In this document: positions 46,702-56,256 of the stretch, one piece after another | Layout of the letters: every line of letters begins with the position of its first letter | Numbering within the stretch: position 1 is the stretch's first letter | Source of the DNA: an uncultured Prevotella sp. | GTDB lineage: Bacteria; Bacteroidota; Bacteroidia; Bacteroidales; Bacteroidaceae | NCBI GenBank assembly: GCA_946998295.1 | Contig: CAMPYS010000003.1 | Span: 50,056 to 114,055, forward strand | Direction: 5' to 3' | Length of the DNA stretch: 64,000 nt | Made by a program: the position numbers and the translations under genes | The notes under the pieces: generated by a model | What the model was told of the DNA's origin: nothing | The model's database searches: none | What the model saw: the letters and a program-made list of their open reading frames with translations, nothing else

Positions 46702-48606
46702 ATGGATAAAAATACTATTATTGGATTCGTACTAATAGCAGCAGTACTATTCGGATTTGCTTGGTGGCAAAAACCTTCTGATAAAGAAGAAAAAAAACAA
46801 CGCATAGAATATATAAAAGATTCCATAGCAACAACAAAGAAAATTGCTATGGAAAATAATAAGAAAATAAAAAAAGAAGAAATATTAAACAGACAAGCTG
46901 CTGATACTACTGCTATCTTTTATAATGCTTTGAACGGAAAAGCTCAAAACATAGTTCTTAAAAATGAAAAAGTAGAGCTGACAGTTGATACTAAAGGAGG
47001 GGTAGTAAAAAAAGCAGTTATAAAAAACTACATTGGGCATGCTGTAGAGACCAAAGATAGAACTAAAGATAAAAAGGATGTAACACTGTTTGAGGGTAAT
47101 AATCAAAGTCTCAACCTAATGTTAACAACAAAAACTGATAATATTGAAACGAAAGATTTATTTTTTACACCTAGTAATATCAGCGACTCGACACTCACTT
47201 TAACTGCACAAGGAAATAATGGAGTAAGCATAGTAATAAATTATTCTTTAGGAAAATCATATATGCTACACATGAATTTCCAAACTAAAGGAATGAATAA
47301 CCTATTTAAAATAGGAGAAAACAAACTTCTTATAAATTGGCAAGAAAAATGTAAACAACAAGAATTAGGATATACATTCGAAAATAGATATGCTACACTA
47401 ACTTACAAAAAGAGTCAAGGTAATACAAACTATTTAAGTGAAAATGCAGAAAAAGAAGAAGTAACAGAAGAGCCAATAGATTGGATTGCATTTAAAAATC
47501 AATTTTTCTCTGCTGTTATGATAGCTAAAGATGGATTTGATACAGGTGCTAAATTAAAAAGTACACCTCTACAAAAAAAATCACACTATCTAAAATACTA
47601 TGATACTAATTTAACAACTACATTAGATACATCTGGAAAGAAATCTACAGAATTTGAATTTTATTTTGGACCAAATGACTTTAAAATATTAAATAACATA
47701 GAAAAAGAAAGTAAATTTGGCAAAGACTTAGAATTGCAACGGTTAGTTTATTTAGGATGGCCTATATTTCGCATTATAAACCGTTGGTTTACAATATATG
47801 TTTTTGATTGGTTAAGTAAAATATTCCCAATGGGTATTGTACTCATACTAATTACTATGCTTCTAAAAATTATAACCTACCCTATGGTGAAAAAAAGTTT
47901 TATGAGCTCGGCTAAAATGAGAGTTCTAAAACCAAAACTTGAAGAAGCAACAAAACAATACAATAGACCTGAGGACAATATGAAAAAACAGCAAGCTATG
48001 ATGCAAATGTATTCCGAATATGGAGTTAGCCCATTATCAGGATGTCTACCTATGATAATACAAGCACCTATATGGATTGCTATGTTTAACTTTGTTCCAA
48101 ATGCTATTCAACTACGAGGACAAAGCTTTCTTTGGATGAAAGATTTAAGCACATTCGATCCTATCATATCATGGAATTCTGACTTATGGATGATTGGTGA
48201 TCATATATCACTAACTTGTATCCTTTTTTGTGGTGCCAATATAATGTACTCATGGTTTACTATGCAGCAACAAAAAGATCAGATGGTTGGGCAACAAGCT
48301 GAACAAATGAAAATAATGCAATGGATGATGTTCCTTATGCCGCTATTCTTTTTCTTTATGTTCAATGACTATTCATCGGGATTAAACTTCTACTATTTTA
48401 CTTCACTTTTCTGCTCTGCATTAATAATGTGGGTTCTTAGAAAGAAAACTAATGAAAAAGAGCTATTAGCAGCTTTAGAAGCAAAAAGAGAAGAAAATAA
48501 AAAGAATCCTAAAAAACAAAGTAATTTAGCTGCTAGAATACAAGCTCTACAACAAATGCAGCAAAAACAATTAGAGGAAAATAAAAAGAAACAAAACCAT
48601 AAATAA
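46702..48606 (+). CDS. yidC: Membrane protein insertase YidC
   Basis: This 634-residue insertase has an N-terminal membrane anchor (IIGFVLIAAVLFGFAWW), a long periplasmic beta domain (about 90-340) and the conserved membrane core with YPMVKKSFMSSAKMRVLKPK, SGCLPMIIQAPIWIAMFNF and MPLFFFFMFNDYSSGLNFYY. The tail is rich in Lys, Gln and Asn, as in other Bacteroidetes YidC proteins. It is closely spaced behind pyrG (3 bp), so the two are probably co-transcribed. Confidence 0.95.
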   Translation: MDKNTIIGFVLIAAVLFGFAWWQKPSDKEEKKQRIEYIKDSIATTKKIAMENNKKIKKEEILNRQAADTTAIFYNALNGKAQNIVLKNEKVELTVDTKGGVVKKAVIKNYIGHAVETKDRTKDKKDVTLFEGNNQSLNLMLTTKTDNIETKDLFFTPSNISDSTLTLTAQGNNGVSIVINYSLGKSYMLHMNFQTKGMNNLFKIGENKLLINWQEKCKQQELGYTFENRYATLTYKKSQGNTNYLSENAEKEEVTEEPIDWIAFKNQFFSAVMIAKDGFDTGAKLKSTPLQKKSHYLKYYDTNLTTTLDTSGKKSTEFEFYFGPNDFKILNNIEKESKFGKDLELQRLVYLGWPIFRIINRWFTIYVFDWLSKIFPMGIVLILITMLLKIITYPMVKKSFMSSAKMRVLKPKLEEATKQYNRPEDNMKKQQAMMQMYSEYGVSPLSGCLPMIIQAPIWIAMFNFVPNAIQLRGQSFLWMKDLSTFDPIISWNSDLWMIGDHISLTCILFCGANIMYSWFTMQQQKDQMVGQQAEQMKIMQWMMFLMPLFFFFMFNDYSSGLNFYYFTSLFCSALIMWVLRKKTNEKELLAALEAKREENKKNPKKQSNLAARIQALQQMQQKQLEENKKKQNHK

Positions 48607-48627
48607 AAACAAATAAAAAAAATAACT

Positions 48628-50793
48628 ATGAACAAAAACTTCTCATTAGCAATAGCTACAGCACTAACTATAGGTAGTGGAATTGCAACAGCTCAAGAAG
48701 TTAATATCGGAAAGCGAAATTTTACGCTAAATAGCGATATTATGACCCCTGAAATAATGTGGGAAATGGGACGTATAGGTAGTGCAACTGCATCACCTGA
48801 TGGTAGTAAAATAATCTATCAAGTAGGATATTATAGCGTAAAACACAACAAGGGGCATCAAGTTTTATGTATTATGGATGCAGATGGTAAAAATGCACAT
48901 CAACTAACAACATCTGCAAATAATGAAACAAGTGCAACATGGCTTGATAATAATACCATAGCTTACTTGTATGAAGGGCAAATATGGACTATGGATAAAG
49001 ATGGTAAAAACAGGAAAAAAATATCCAATTCAAAAACAGAAATTGAAGGCTTTCTATTTTCACCTAATAAACAACACGTCATACTAATAAAGAGTATACC
49101 ATATTACGGCTCTATAAAGAAAAATCCTGATGATCTACCTAAAACAACAGGAATGGTAATTACTGATATGAATTACCGCCATTGGGATCATTATGTAAAA
49201 ACTATAGCTCACCCATTTGTTGCAAATGTAGTTAATGGGAATATTGATGACGGTTACGACATCATAGAAGGTGAACCATTTGAAAGTCCATTAGCTCCAT
49301 TTGGAGGCATTGAACAGTTTGCATGGAGTAACGACTCAAAAACTATTGCTTACACATGTAGAAAAAAAGAAGGAACAGACTATGCTACTTCTACTGACTC
49401 TGATATATTCTTATACTCATTATCAACAAAGAAAACCAAGAACTTATGTAAACCTGAAAATTATGTTTATCCTAAAAAAGATTTAACAAAGAGTTTAAGA
49501 AATCAAGCAGTAAACCAGAGTAGTGAAGACTTTAATGTAGGATATGATGTAAACCCACGCTTCTCACCTGATGGAAAATACATTGCTTGGCAAAGTATGA
49601 AACATGATGGCTATGAAAGTGATCGTAATAGGATATGCGTATATGACCTCACAACTAATAAAAAAACATACGTAACAGAAAAGTTCGACTCTAATGTTGA
49701 TGACTTTGTATGGGCTGCTAATTCAAAAAATATATATTTCATAGGTCCATGGCATGCTACTGTTAATATTTATCAAACTAACCTTAAAGGTGATATAAAA
49801 CAACTAACAGAAGGAAAACATAATTATGTAAATATTTCATTATTAGGAAATACTGGTAAAAAACTTTTAGCTATTAGACAGAGCCATAAACAACCAAACG
49901 AAATTTACTCTATAGCAATAGCAAAAAAGGAAAAACAAAGTACACAAAGACAAATAAGCTTTGAAAATAAACAAGTACTTGACCAACTAACTATGGGTAA
50001 CTCACAAGAAAGATGGGTAAAAACAACTGATGGTAAAGATATGCTTGTATGGATTATTACACCGCCACATTTTGATCCAAACAAAAAATATCCTACTCTA
50101 TTATACTGTCAAGGAGGTCCACAAAGTCCTGTATCTCAATTTTGGAGCATACGTTGGAACTTCCAAATAATGGCTGCAAACGGATACGTTATAGTTGCAC
50201 CTAACAGACGTGGAGTACCTGGATTTGGAAGTGCATGGAATGAACAAATAAGTAGAGATTGGGCTGGACAATGCATGAACGACTATTTAACAGCAATAGA
50301 CGATGCTGCTAATAATCTTCCATTTGTTGATAAAGATAGATTAGGAGCTGTTGGAGCTTCTTACGGCGGATTCTCTGTTTACTGGTTAGCAGGAAATCAC
50401 AATAAACGATTCAAATGTTTCATAGCGCACGATGGCGCCTTCAACTTAGAGAGTATGTATACAGATACAGAAGAAACATGGTTCAGCAACTGGGAATATG
50501 ATGATGCTTATTGGAACAAAGATCTAACAAAAGAAGCAAAACGAACATACGAAAATAGCCCACATAAAATGGTAGACAAATGGGATACACCTATTCTATG
50601 TATACACGGAGAAAAAGATTATAGAATTAATTCAAATCAAGGAATGGGTGCATTTAACGCTGCAAGACTTCGTGGTATACCTGCAGAGTTACTACTATTC
50701 CCAGATGAAAACCATTGGGTTCTAAAGCCACAAAATGGTATACTATGGCAGCGTACATTCTTTAACTGGTTAGATCGCTGGCTCAAAAAATAA
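48628..50793 (+). CDS. S9-family dipeptidyl peptidase (DPP5-like), exported
   Basis: This 721-residue serine peptidase has a signal peptide (about 1-22, ending ATAQ), a beta-propeller (about 50-440) and a C-terminal alpha/beta hydrolase domain. The catalytic triad is visible: Ser in GAVGASYGGFSVYWLAG (about 575-591), Asp in HGEKDYRIN (about 660) and His in DENHWVLKP (about 695). The segment IAHDGAFNLESMYTDTEETW and overall layout resemble the periplasmic DPP5 of Porphyromonas gingivalis. It would release dipeptides in the periplasm. It is 21 bp after yidC and precedes the MFS transporter gene. Confidence 0.88.
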   Translation: MNKNFSLAIATALTIGSGIATAQEVNIGKRNFTLNSDIMTPEIMWEMGRIGSATASPDGSKIIYQVGYYSVKHNKGHQVLCIMDADGKNAHQLTTSANNETSATWLDNNTIAYLYEGQIWTMDKDGKNRKKISNSKTEIEGFLFSPNKQHVILIKSIPYYGSIKKNPDDLPKTTGMVITDMNYRHWDHYVKTIAHPFVANVVNGNIDDGYDIIEGEPFESPLAPFGGIEQFAWSNDSKTIAYTCRKKEGTDYATSTDSDIFLYSLSTKKTKNLCKPENYVYPKKDLTKSLRNQAVNQSSEDFNVGYDVNPRFSPDGKYIAWQSMKHDGYESDRNRICVYDLTTNKKTYVTEKFDSNVDDFVWAANSKNIYFIGPWHATVNIYQTNLKGDIKQLTEGKHNYVNISLLGNTGKKLLAIRQSHKQPNEIYSIAIAKKEKQSTQRQISFENKQVLDQLTMGNSQERWVKTTDGKDMLVWIITPPHFDPNKKYPTLLYCQGGPQSPVSQFWSIRWNFQIMAANGYVIVAPNRRGVPGFGSAWNEQISRDWAGQCMNDYLTAIDDAANNLPFVDKDRLGAVGASYGGFSVYWLAGNHNKRFKCFIAHDGAFNLESMYTDTEETWFSNWEYDDAYWNKDLTKEAKRTYENSPHKMVDKWDTPILCIHGEKDYRINSNQGMGAFNAARLRGIPAELLLFPDENHWVLKPQNGILWQRTFFNWLDRWLKK

Positions 50794-50814
50794 AATTATT
50801 AACATAAACTTAAT

Positions 50815-50850
50815 TAGTGAGTTACATTATATATATAATGTAACTCACTA
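50815..50850. terminator. 36-bp palindrome between the peptidase and transporter genes
   Basis: A perfect inverted repeat with 16-bp arms (tagtgagttacattat) and a 4-nt centre lies in the 89-bp gap. It is followed by A-rich, not T-rich, sequence, so it is not a classical intrinsic terminator. It may terminate by another route or stabilise the upstream mRNA end. Confidence 0.5.
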
Positions 50851-50882
50851 TAAAAATAAAAACAAAATTAAAATTATTATCT

Positions 50883-52511
50883 ATGACAGAGCAAATTAAA
50901 AAAACTCTTAGGGACTCTACAGCTGCAAGATGGACTGCGCTATTGTTACTAGCCTTTGCTATGTTTTGTTCATATATTTTTGTAGACATATTGTCTCCTA
51001 TTAAAGACTTAATGTTAGACCAACGTGGGTGGGATTCAACTGCATTTGGTACAATGCAAAGTTCTGAAACTTTCCTTAATGTCTTTGTTTTCTTCCTAAT
51101 ATTTGCAGGTATAATCCTAGATAAAATGGGAGTACGTTTTACAGCAGTATTATCAGGTGCTGTTATGCTAACAGGTGCCTGCATAAAATACTTTGCTGTA
51201 AGCGAATATTTTATTGGCACAAGTTTAGAAACATGGTTTACAAACAATTTAAATCACATTCCACTATTTGAACAACTTGGAGTATCACCATTCTATGAGG
51301 GAATGCCTGCATCAGCTAAAGTAGCCGCTATTGGTTTTATGATATTTGGATGTGGAACAGAAATGGCTGGTATAATGGTATCAAGAGGTATAGTTAAGTG
51401 GTTCAAAGGTAAAGAAATGGCTCTTGCTATGGGTTCAGAAATGGCCTTTGCACGTTTAGGAGTTGCAACATGTATGATATTCTCTCCATTCTTTGCAAAA
51501 TTAGGTGGTAATATTAGTGTTTCACGTTCTGTGGCATTTGGGGTTGTTCTTATATGTATTGCAGCTATAATGTTTGTTGCTTATTTCTTCATGGATAAGA
51601 AACTTGATTCACAAACAGGAGAAGCAGAAGAGAAAGATGATCCATTTAAATTAAGCGACTTAGGTCAGATACTTAGTAGTAGTGGATTCTGGTTGGTAGC
51701 CTTACTCTGTGTACTATATTATTCAGCTATTTTCCCATTCCAAAAGTATGCGGTAAATATGCTACAATGTAATCTTACATTTACCGCATTACCTAAAGGT
51801 TCTTTTTGGGCTTCAACATCTGTAACTATAATCCAATACTGCATTATGATAGGAGTAGCAGCAACTGCATTTATGTTCAATTTCATGAAGAACAAATCAC
51901 TAAAATACTTTATCCTAACAATTTCAGTACTATTATTAATTTTATACTGCTATATGGGATATAGACGTCAATCAGCTGAATCTATATTTGCAGTATTTCC
52001 ACTTTTAGCGGTAGGTATAACACCTATACTTGGTAATTATGTCGACTATAAAGGTAAAGCTGCGTCAATGTTGATATTAGGTGCAATATTACTTATTGCT
52101 TGCCACCTAACATTTGCTTTCATACTCCCAATATTTAAAGGTAATGCTATAGGTGGAGTGATTGTTGCATATCTAACAATCCTTGTTCTTGGTGCATCTT
52201 TCTCATTAGTACCAGCATCACTTTGGCCAAGTGTACCAAAGTTGGTAGACCCAAAAATAATTGGTTCTGCATACGCATTAATATTTTGGATTCAAAATAT
52301 CGGATTATGGTTATTCCCATTAGCTATCGGAAAAGTTTTAGATAAATCTAATGTTGGTATAAATGATCCTACAAAATACGATTATACAAATCCTCTACTA
52401 ATGTTAGCAGGTTTGGGAGTTGCTGCACTAATCATTGGAGTTGTCTTAAAGATTGTAGACAAATCAAAAGGTTTAGGACTTGAAGAACCTAATATAAAAG
52501 AAGAAGAATAA
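50883..52511 (+). CDS. Major facilitator superfamily transporter (MFSD1-like)
   Basis: This 542-residue protein has about 12 membrane helices. The first-helix region FCSYIFVDILSPIKDLMLD, the inter-helix loop DKMGVRFTAV, the central VKWFKGKEMALAMGSEMAFA and the late LVPASLWPSVPKLV plus AYALIFWIQNIGLW resemble MFSD1-type carriers, a group whose animal member moves dipeptides. Its adjacency to an exported dipeptidyl peptidase is suggestive. The substrate remains unproven; a generic MFS call is the safe one. Confidence 0.82.
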   Translation: MTEQIKKTLRDSTAARWTALLLLAFAMFCSYIFVDILSPIKDLMLDQRGWDSTAFGTMQSSETFLNVFVFFLIFAGIILDKMGVRFTAVLSGAVMLTGACIKYFAVSEYFIGTSLETWFTNNLNHIPLFEQLGVSPFYEGMPASAKVAAIGFMIFGCGTEMAGIMVSRGIVKWFKGKEMALAMGSEMAFARLGVATCMIFSPFFAKLGGNISVSRSVAFGVVLICIAAIMFVAYFFMDKKLDSQTGEAEEKDDPFKLSDLGQILSSSGFWLVALLCVLYYSAIFPFQKYAVNMLQCNLTFTALPKGSFWASTSVTIIQYCIMIGVAATAFMFNFMKNKSLKYFILTISVLLLILYCYMGYRRQSAESIFAVFPLLAVGITPILGNYVDYKGKAASMLILGAILLIACHLTFAFILPIFKGNAIGGVIVAYLTILVLGASFSLVPASLWPSVPKLVDPKIIGSAYALIFWIQNIGLWLFPLAIGKVLDKSNVGINDPTKYDYTNPLLMLAGLGVAALIIGVVLKIVDKSKGLGLEEPNIKEEE

Positions 52512-52523
52512 TACTCCTATAAA

Positions 52524-52561
52524 TAGTTTACACGTTCCTTACTTAAGGAACGTGTAAACTA
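52524..52561. terminator. Hairpin terminator between convergent MFS and EF-G2 genes
   Basis: A perfect 17-bp inverted repeat (inner arm gtttacacgttcctt, loop of 4) lies 13 bp after the transporter stop. The stem includes cgttcctt, also found in the tandem repeats near 29600. A T-run at 52573-52583 lies a little downstream. Confidence 0.7.
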
Positions 52562-52657
52562 CAAATAAATAATATTTTTTTTTATAATATATATTACTGC
52601 CTAATAAAACTTTCTCGGTAAATAATAATTCAAATAGACAGCAATATATTTTATTAT

Positions 52658-54826
52658 TTAATCCTCATCTTCTTTTACTTCCTTTTCGTGTTCATCAATA
52701 AGTTTTTGCTGTAATTCATTTGGAACGAGTTCATAACTTGCAAACTTTGTTGTGAAACTAGCACGTCCACCTGTTAAAGAACTTAATGCTATACAATAAT
52801 TTGACAATTCTTTGAGAGGTATTTTAGCTTGAAGTTTTTGGTATCCTGCTTCAGAGTCCATACCCATTATCATTGCACGTCGTCCTTGTAGATCGCTCAT
52901 TACATCTCCCAAGTAATCATCTGGAACAAATACCTCTAAATCGTATATCGGTTCAAGTATTTTCGGATTTGCTTGTTTAAATGCATCAGAAAAAGCATGT
53001 TTAGCTGCTAAGGTAAAAGACAATTCATTAGAGTCTACTGGATGCATTTTACCATCATATACAACAACTCTAACATCTCTTGCATAACTACCTGTTAATG
53101 GGCCACGTTCCATACAATCCATTATACCCTTTAATATTGCAGGCATAAATCGTGTATCTATAGCACCACCTACTACTGAATTTATAAAGACAAGCTTACC
53201 ACCCCAAGTCATATCTTTCTCTTCTTTAGACTTGATATTCATCTTGAACTCTTGTCCATTAAATTTATAGCTTACTGGGTCTGGCATTCCCTCTGCATAA
53301 GGTTCAATAATTAGATGAACTTCTCCAAATTGACCTGCCCCACCACTTTGTTTCTTATGTCTATATTCTGCTTTAGCTTGCTTTGTTATTGTTTCTCTGT
53401 ATGGTATACGAGGTTCTTTATATGTTACATGTAATTTTTCATTATTTTCTAATCTCCATTTTAAGGTACGTAAATGGAATTCTCCTTGTCCATATACTAA
53501 TGTTTGGCGCAACTCTTTACTTTGTTCTACAATCCATGTAGGATCTTCTTGATGCATTCTTAAAAGAGCTGCCATAAGTTTCTCCATATCAGCAGAGTTT
53601 GGCGTTTCTATAGCTCGAATATATTTAGAGTTTGGATATTTTATAAAGTCAAAACGATTATCAGACCCCTTCCCATTTAGTGTATTACCTGTTTTCACCT
53701 CTTTAAGTTTAACAGTACAACCAATATCTCCTGCATTTATTTGTTCTACGGGTATACGGTTTGCGCCTGCACATGCATATAATTGTCCTATACGCTCCTT
53801 AGATCCTCTATCTGCATTTGTTAAATCATCTCCTACCTTGACGTTTCCACTCATAACCTTGAAATAACTAACCTCTCCTATATGTGGTTCAACCCCTGTT
53901 TTAAAGAAGTAGACAGATGTAGGTGCATTTGTGTCTGGTTTTACTTCCTCACCTCGAGTGTTATATATTTTTTTCATTTCATCAACAAAGGGGACAACAT
54001 TTCCTAAAAATTCCATTAAGCGGCGTACTCCCATATCTTTTCCTGCACATACACAAAATATAGGGAAAATATTGCGTTCTATAAGACCTTTACGGATACC
54101 CTCTCGCATTTCATCTTCGGTAAGACTATCTGTTTCAAAAAATTTTTCCATTAGGGTCTCATCATTTTCAGCTGCGGCTTCTACTAAGGCTTTGTGCAAT
54201 TCTGTTGCTTTTTCTAATTCCTCTTTTGGAATATCTTCAATAGTAGGAACACCTCCCTCTGGTTTCCATGTAAATTTTTTCATTAATAATACATCAATAA
54301 TACTATTAAAGTTTGGACCAGTGGAAATTGGATACTGTATTTGTACACAGCGTGATCCATATATTTCCTTCATACTATTTATGATATTATCAAAATCGCA
54401 TTTTTCGCTATCTAATTGGTTTATCAAGAAAATAACAGGTTTTTTTAATTTTTCTGTATACCTAAAATTATTTTGTGTTCCTACCTCTAGTCCATATTGA
54501 CCATTTATAACTAAAACAGCCTGATCTGTTACATTCAAAGCAGTTATAGCTCCTCCAACGAAATCATCACTTCCAGGACAATCTATTACATTAAGCTTCT
54601 TATTATTCCATTCAACATGAAATACTGTAGGGAAAACAGAATATCCATATTCATGCTCAACAGGAAAATAATCACTTACAGTATTTTTTGCTTCAACTGT
54701 ACCACGTCGTTTGATTATACCTGCTTCAAATAGCATACTTTCGGCAAGAGTTGTCTTGCCACTACCAGCACTGCCTATTAAGGCAATATTTTTAATTTCA
54801 CTTGTCTGATATATTTTCATATTCAA
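52658..54826 (-). CDS. Elongation factor G paralogue (EF-G2-like)
   Basis: This 722-residue protein has the five-domain EF-G layout. The P-loop is GSAGSGKTT (18-26). The G3 motif reads DCPGS (82-86) instead of DTPGH, so the catalytic His is replaced by Ser; the G4 motif reads NQLD instead of NKMD. Domain IV shows KQSGGAGQFGEVHLIIEP. Such paralogues coexist with the true EF-G, and the Bacteroides homologue EF-G2 is reported to work without GTP hydrolysis under carbon limitation. A start two residues later (MKIYQTSEIKN) is equally plausible. The gene stands alone, divergent from hemW and convergent with the MFS gene. Confidence 0.88.
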   Translation of the reverse strand: MNMKIYQTSEIKNIALIGSAGSGKTTLAESMLFEAGIIKRRGTVEAKNTVSDYFPVEHEYGYSVFPTVFHVEWNNKKLNVIDCPGSDDFVGGAITALNVTDQAVLVINGQYGLEVGTQNNFRYTEKLKKPVIFLINQLDSEKCDFDNIINSMKEIYGSRCVQIQYPISTGPNFNSIIDVLLMKKFTWKPEGGVPTIEDIPKEELEKATELHKALVEAAAENDETLMEKFFETDSLTEDEMREGIRKGLIERNIFPIFCVCAGKDMGVRRLMEFLGNVVPFVDEMKKIYNTRGEEVKPDTNAPTSVYFFKTGVEPHIGEVSYFKVMSGNVKVGDDLTNADRGSKERIGQLYACAGANRIPVEQINAGDIGCTVKLKEVKTGNTLNGKGSDNRFDFIKYPNSKYIRAIETPNSADMEKLMAALLRMHQEDPTWIVEQSKELRQTLVYGQGEFHLRTLKWRLENNEKLHVTYKEPRIPYRETITKQAKAEYRHKKQSGGAGQFGEVHLIIEPYAEGMPDPVSYKFNGQEFKMNIKSKEEKDMTWGGKLVFINSVVGGAIDTRFMPAILKGIMDCMERGPLTGSYARDVRVVVYDGKMHPVDSNELSFTLAAKHAFSDAFKQANPKILEPIYDLEVFVPDDYLGDVMSDLQGRRAMIMGMDSEAGYQKLQAKIPLKELSNYCIALSSLTGGRASFTTKFASYELVPNELQQKLIDEHEKEVKEDED

Positions 54827-54949
54827 GATAGATTTAAGCTGTTAATAATATTCATTTAGTTCGTTAATGAGAACAAGTTTATTTATAACTTTTCCACTCC
54901 TAAGTTATGAATTTATATTAATATGACCAAAAAATAGAAATCAAACAAG

Positions 54950-54978
54950 TTGTTTTTTAAAAGAATTTAGTATTTTTG
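54950..54978 (+). promoter_or_regulatory. Bacteroidetes-type promoter for hemW
   Basis: TTG at 54950-54952 is followed after 18 nt by TATTTTTG (54971-54978), about 37 bp before the hemW start. Confidence 0.5.
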
Positions 54979-55015
54979 TTATGCTTTTTTTAGCTACACA
55001 TTATTTATATATATT

Positions 55016-56197
55016 ATGGCTGGTATTTATATACATATACCCTTCTGTGTTAGTCGCTGTATATATTGTGGTTTTTATTCTACTTTAGTATCTAATAATG
55101 ATAAAATAAGATTAAACATTACAGATAGCTATACTGATGCACTTTGTAAAGAAATAGAAGATCGTAAGTTTTTTTTACTCAATAAAAATATAGATAAATT
55201 TCCTATAATTAATACTATATATTTTGGAGGTGGAACACCATCGGTATTATCGTATAAACAATTAGAAAAGATACTTAATCAGATTTTTATTACTTATTCT
55301 AAATATTTATCAGATACACTTGAGATTACTCTTGAATGTAACCCCGATGATGTTTCTATTGAATGGGTTAAACATCTAAAATTATTACCAATAAATAGGA
55401 TATCAATGGGAGCACAAACTTTTAATGATAAAAGATTACAATTTTTGAAACGTCGCCATAAAACTTCCGATTTAAAAACAGCAATAAATCGTTTGCATTC
55501 TATAGGAATAAATAATATCTCGGTAGATTTAATGTTTGGTTTTCCAGAGGAAACACTTGAAGAATGGGCTTATGATATTGATTGTTTATTAGAATTAAAT
55601 GTAGAGCATATTTCCGCATATAGTCTTATGTATGAGGAAGGTACACCACTTTTTAAAATGCTTCAACAAGATAAAGTTCGGGAAATAGACGAAGAGTTAT
55701 ATAGAAAGATGTATAGTATATTGCTTAATAAACTATCTACTGCTGGATATGAACATTATGAAATAAGCAATTTTGCTCGTCTTGATGGGTACAATAAATC
55801 TATTTTTCGTTCACAACATAACAGCTCTTATTGGAAAGATAAGCCGTATTTGGGAATAGGTGCAGCAGCTCACAGTTATAATAACATTATAAGATCTTGG
55901 AATATAGCCGATATTCATAAATACATCTACAACATTAATAATAATATATGTTATAGCGAAAGCGAAGTTATAGATGCTCGTACACATTATAATGATTTAG
56001 TTACTACACAACTTCGTACCTGCGAGGGATTAGATACAAAAAAATTATCAGTAAAATATAGAAACTATATCATGCAGAATGCTAAACCACTAATAGAGCA
56101 AGGTTACTTACAATTAGAACAAGGTTTTTTACAGTTAACCCATAGTGGTATATATTTAAGTGATAGCATTATGAGCGACCTTATAATGATAGATTGA
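55016..56197 (+). CDS. hemW: Radical SAM heme chaperone HemW
   Basis: This 393-residue protein begins MAGIYIHIPFCVSRCIYCGF, with the CxxxCxxC cluster at Cys11, Cys15 and Cys18. Further family blocks are TIYFGGGTPSVLS, ECNPDDVSIEW, RISMGAQTFND and GHYEISNFAR-like YEHYEISNFAR. It belongs to the HemN-like family, but the layout fits the heme-delivery protein HemW rather than coproporphyrinogen oxidase. It is monocistronic and ends at a strong terminator shared with pyk. Confidence 0.9.
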   Translation: MAGIYIHIPFCVSRCIYCGFYSTLVSNNDKIRLNITDSYTDALCKEIEDRKFFLLNKNIDKFPIINTIYFGGGTPSVLSYKQLEKILNQIFITYSKYLSDTLEITLECNPDDVSIEWVKHLKLLPINRISMGAQTFNDKRLQFLKRRHKTSDLKTAINRLHSIGINNISVDLMFGFPEETLEEWAYDIDCLLELNVEHISAYSLMYEEGTPLFKMLQQDKVREIDEELYRKMYSILLNKLSTAGYEHYEISNFARLDGYNKSIFRSQHNSSYWKDKPYLGIGAAAHSYNNIIRSWNIADIHKYIYNINNNICYSESEVIDARTHYNDLVTTQLRTCEGLDTKKLSVKYRNYIMQNAKPLIEQGYLQLEQGFLQLTHSGIYLSDSIMSDLIMID

Positions 56198-56218
56198 TTT
56201 TTAACATCGTTATTTTAT

Positions 56219-56256
56219 ATAAAAGTGGTGGGATTATTTATTCCCACCACTTTTAT
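56219..56256. terminator. Bidirectional terminator between hemW and pyk
   Basis: Arms of 15 bp (core aaaagtggtggga, 56219-56233, paired with 56242-56256) flank an 8-nt loop. The pyk stop codon lies in the loop, and its last codons form the right arm, so the hairpin overlaps coding sequence. Confidence 0.8.

Noticed and set aside
46197..46826. 209-residue leftward open frame across pyrG and yidC
   Set aside because: It overlaps two conserved genes on the opposite strand and has low-complexity hydrophobic composition without family features.
53931..54500. 189-residue rightward open frame inside the EF-G2 gene
   Set aside because: It is an antisense shadow of a clear conserved gene, rich in Ser and Ile as expected from the complementary frame.
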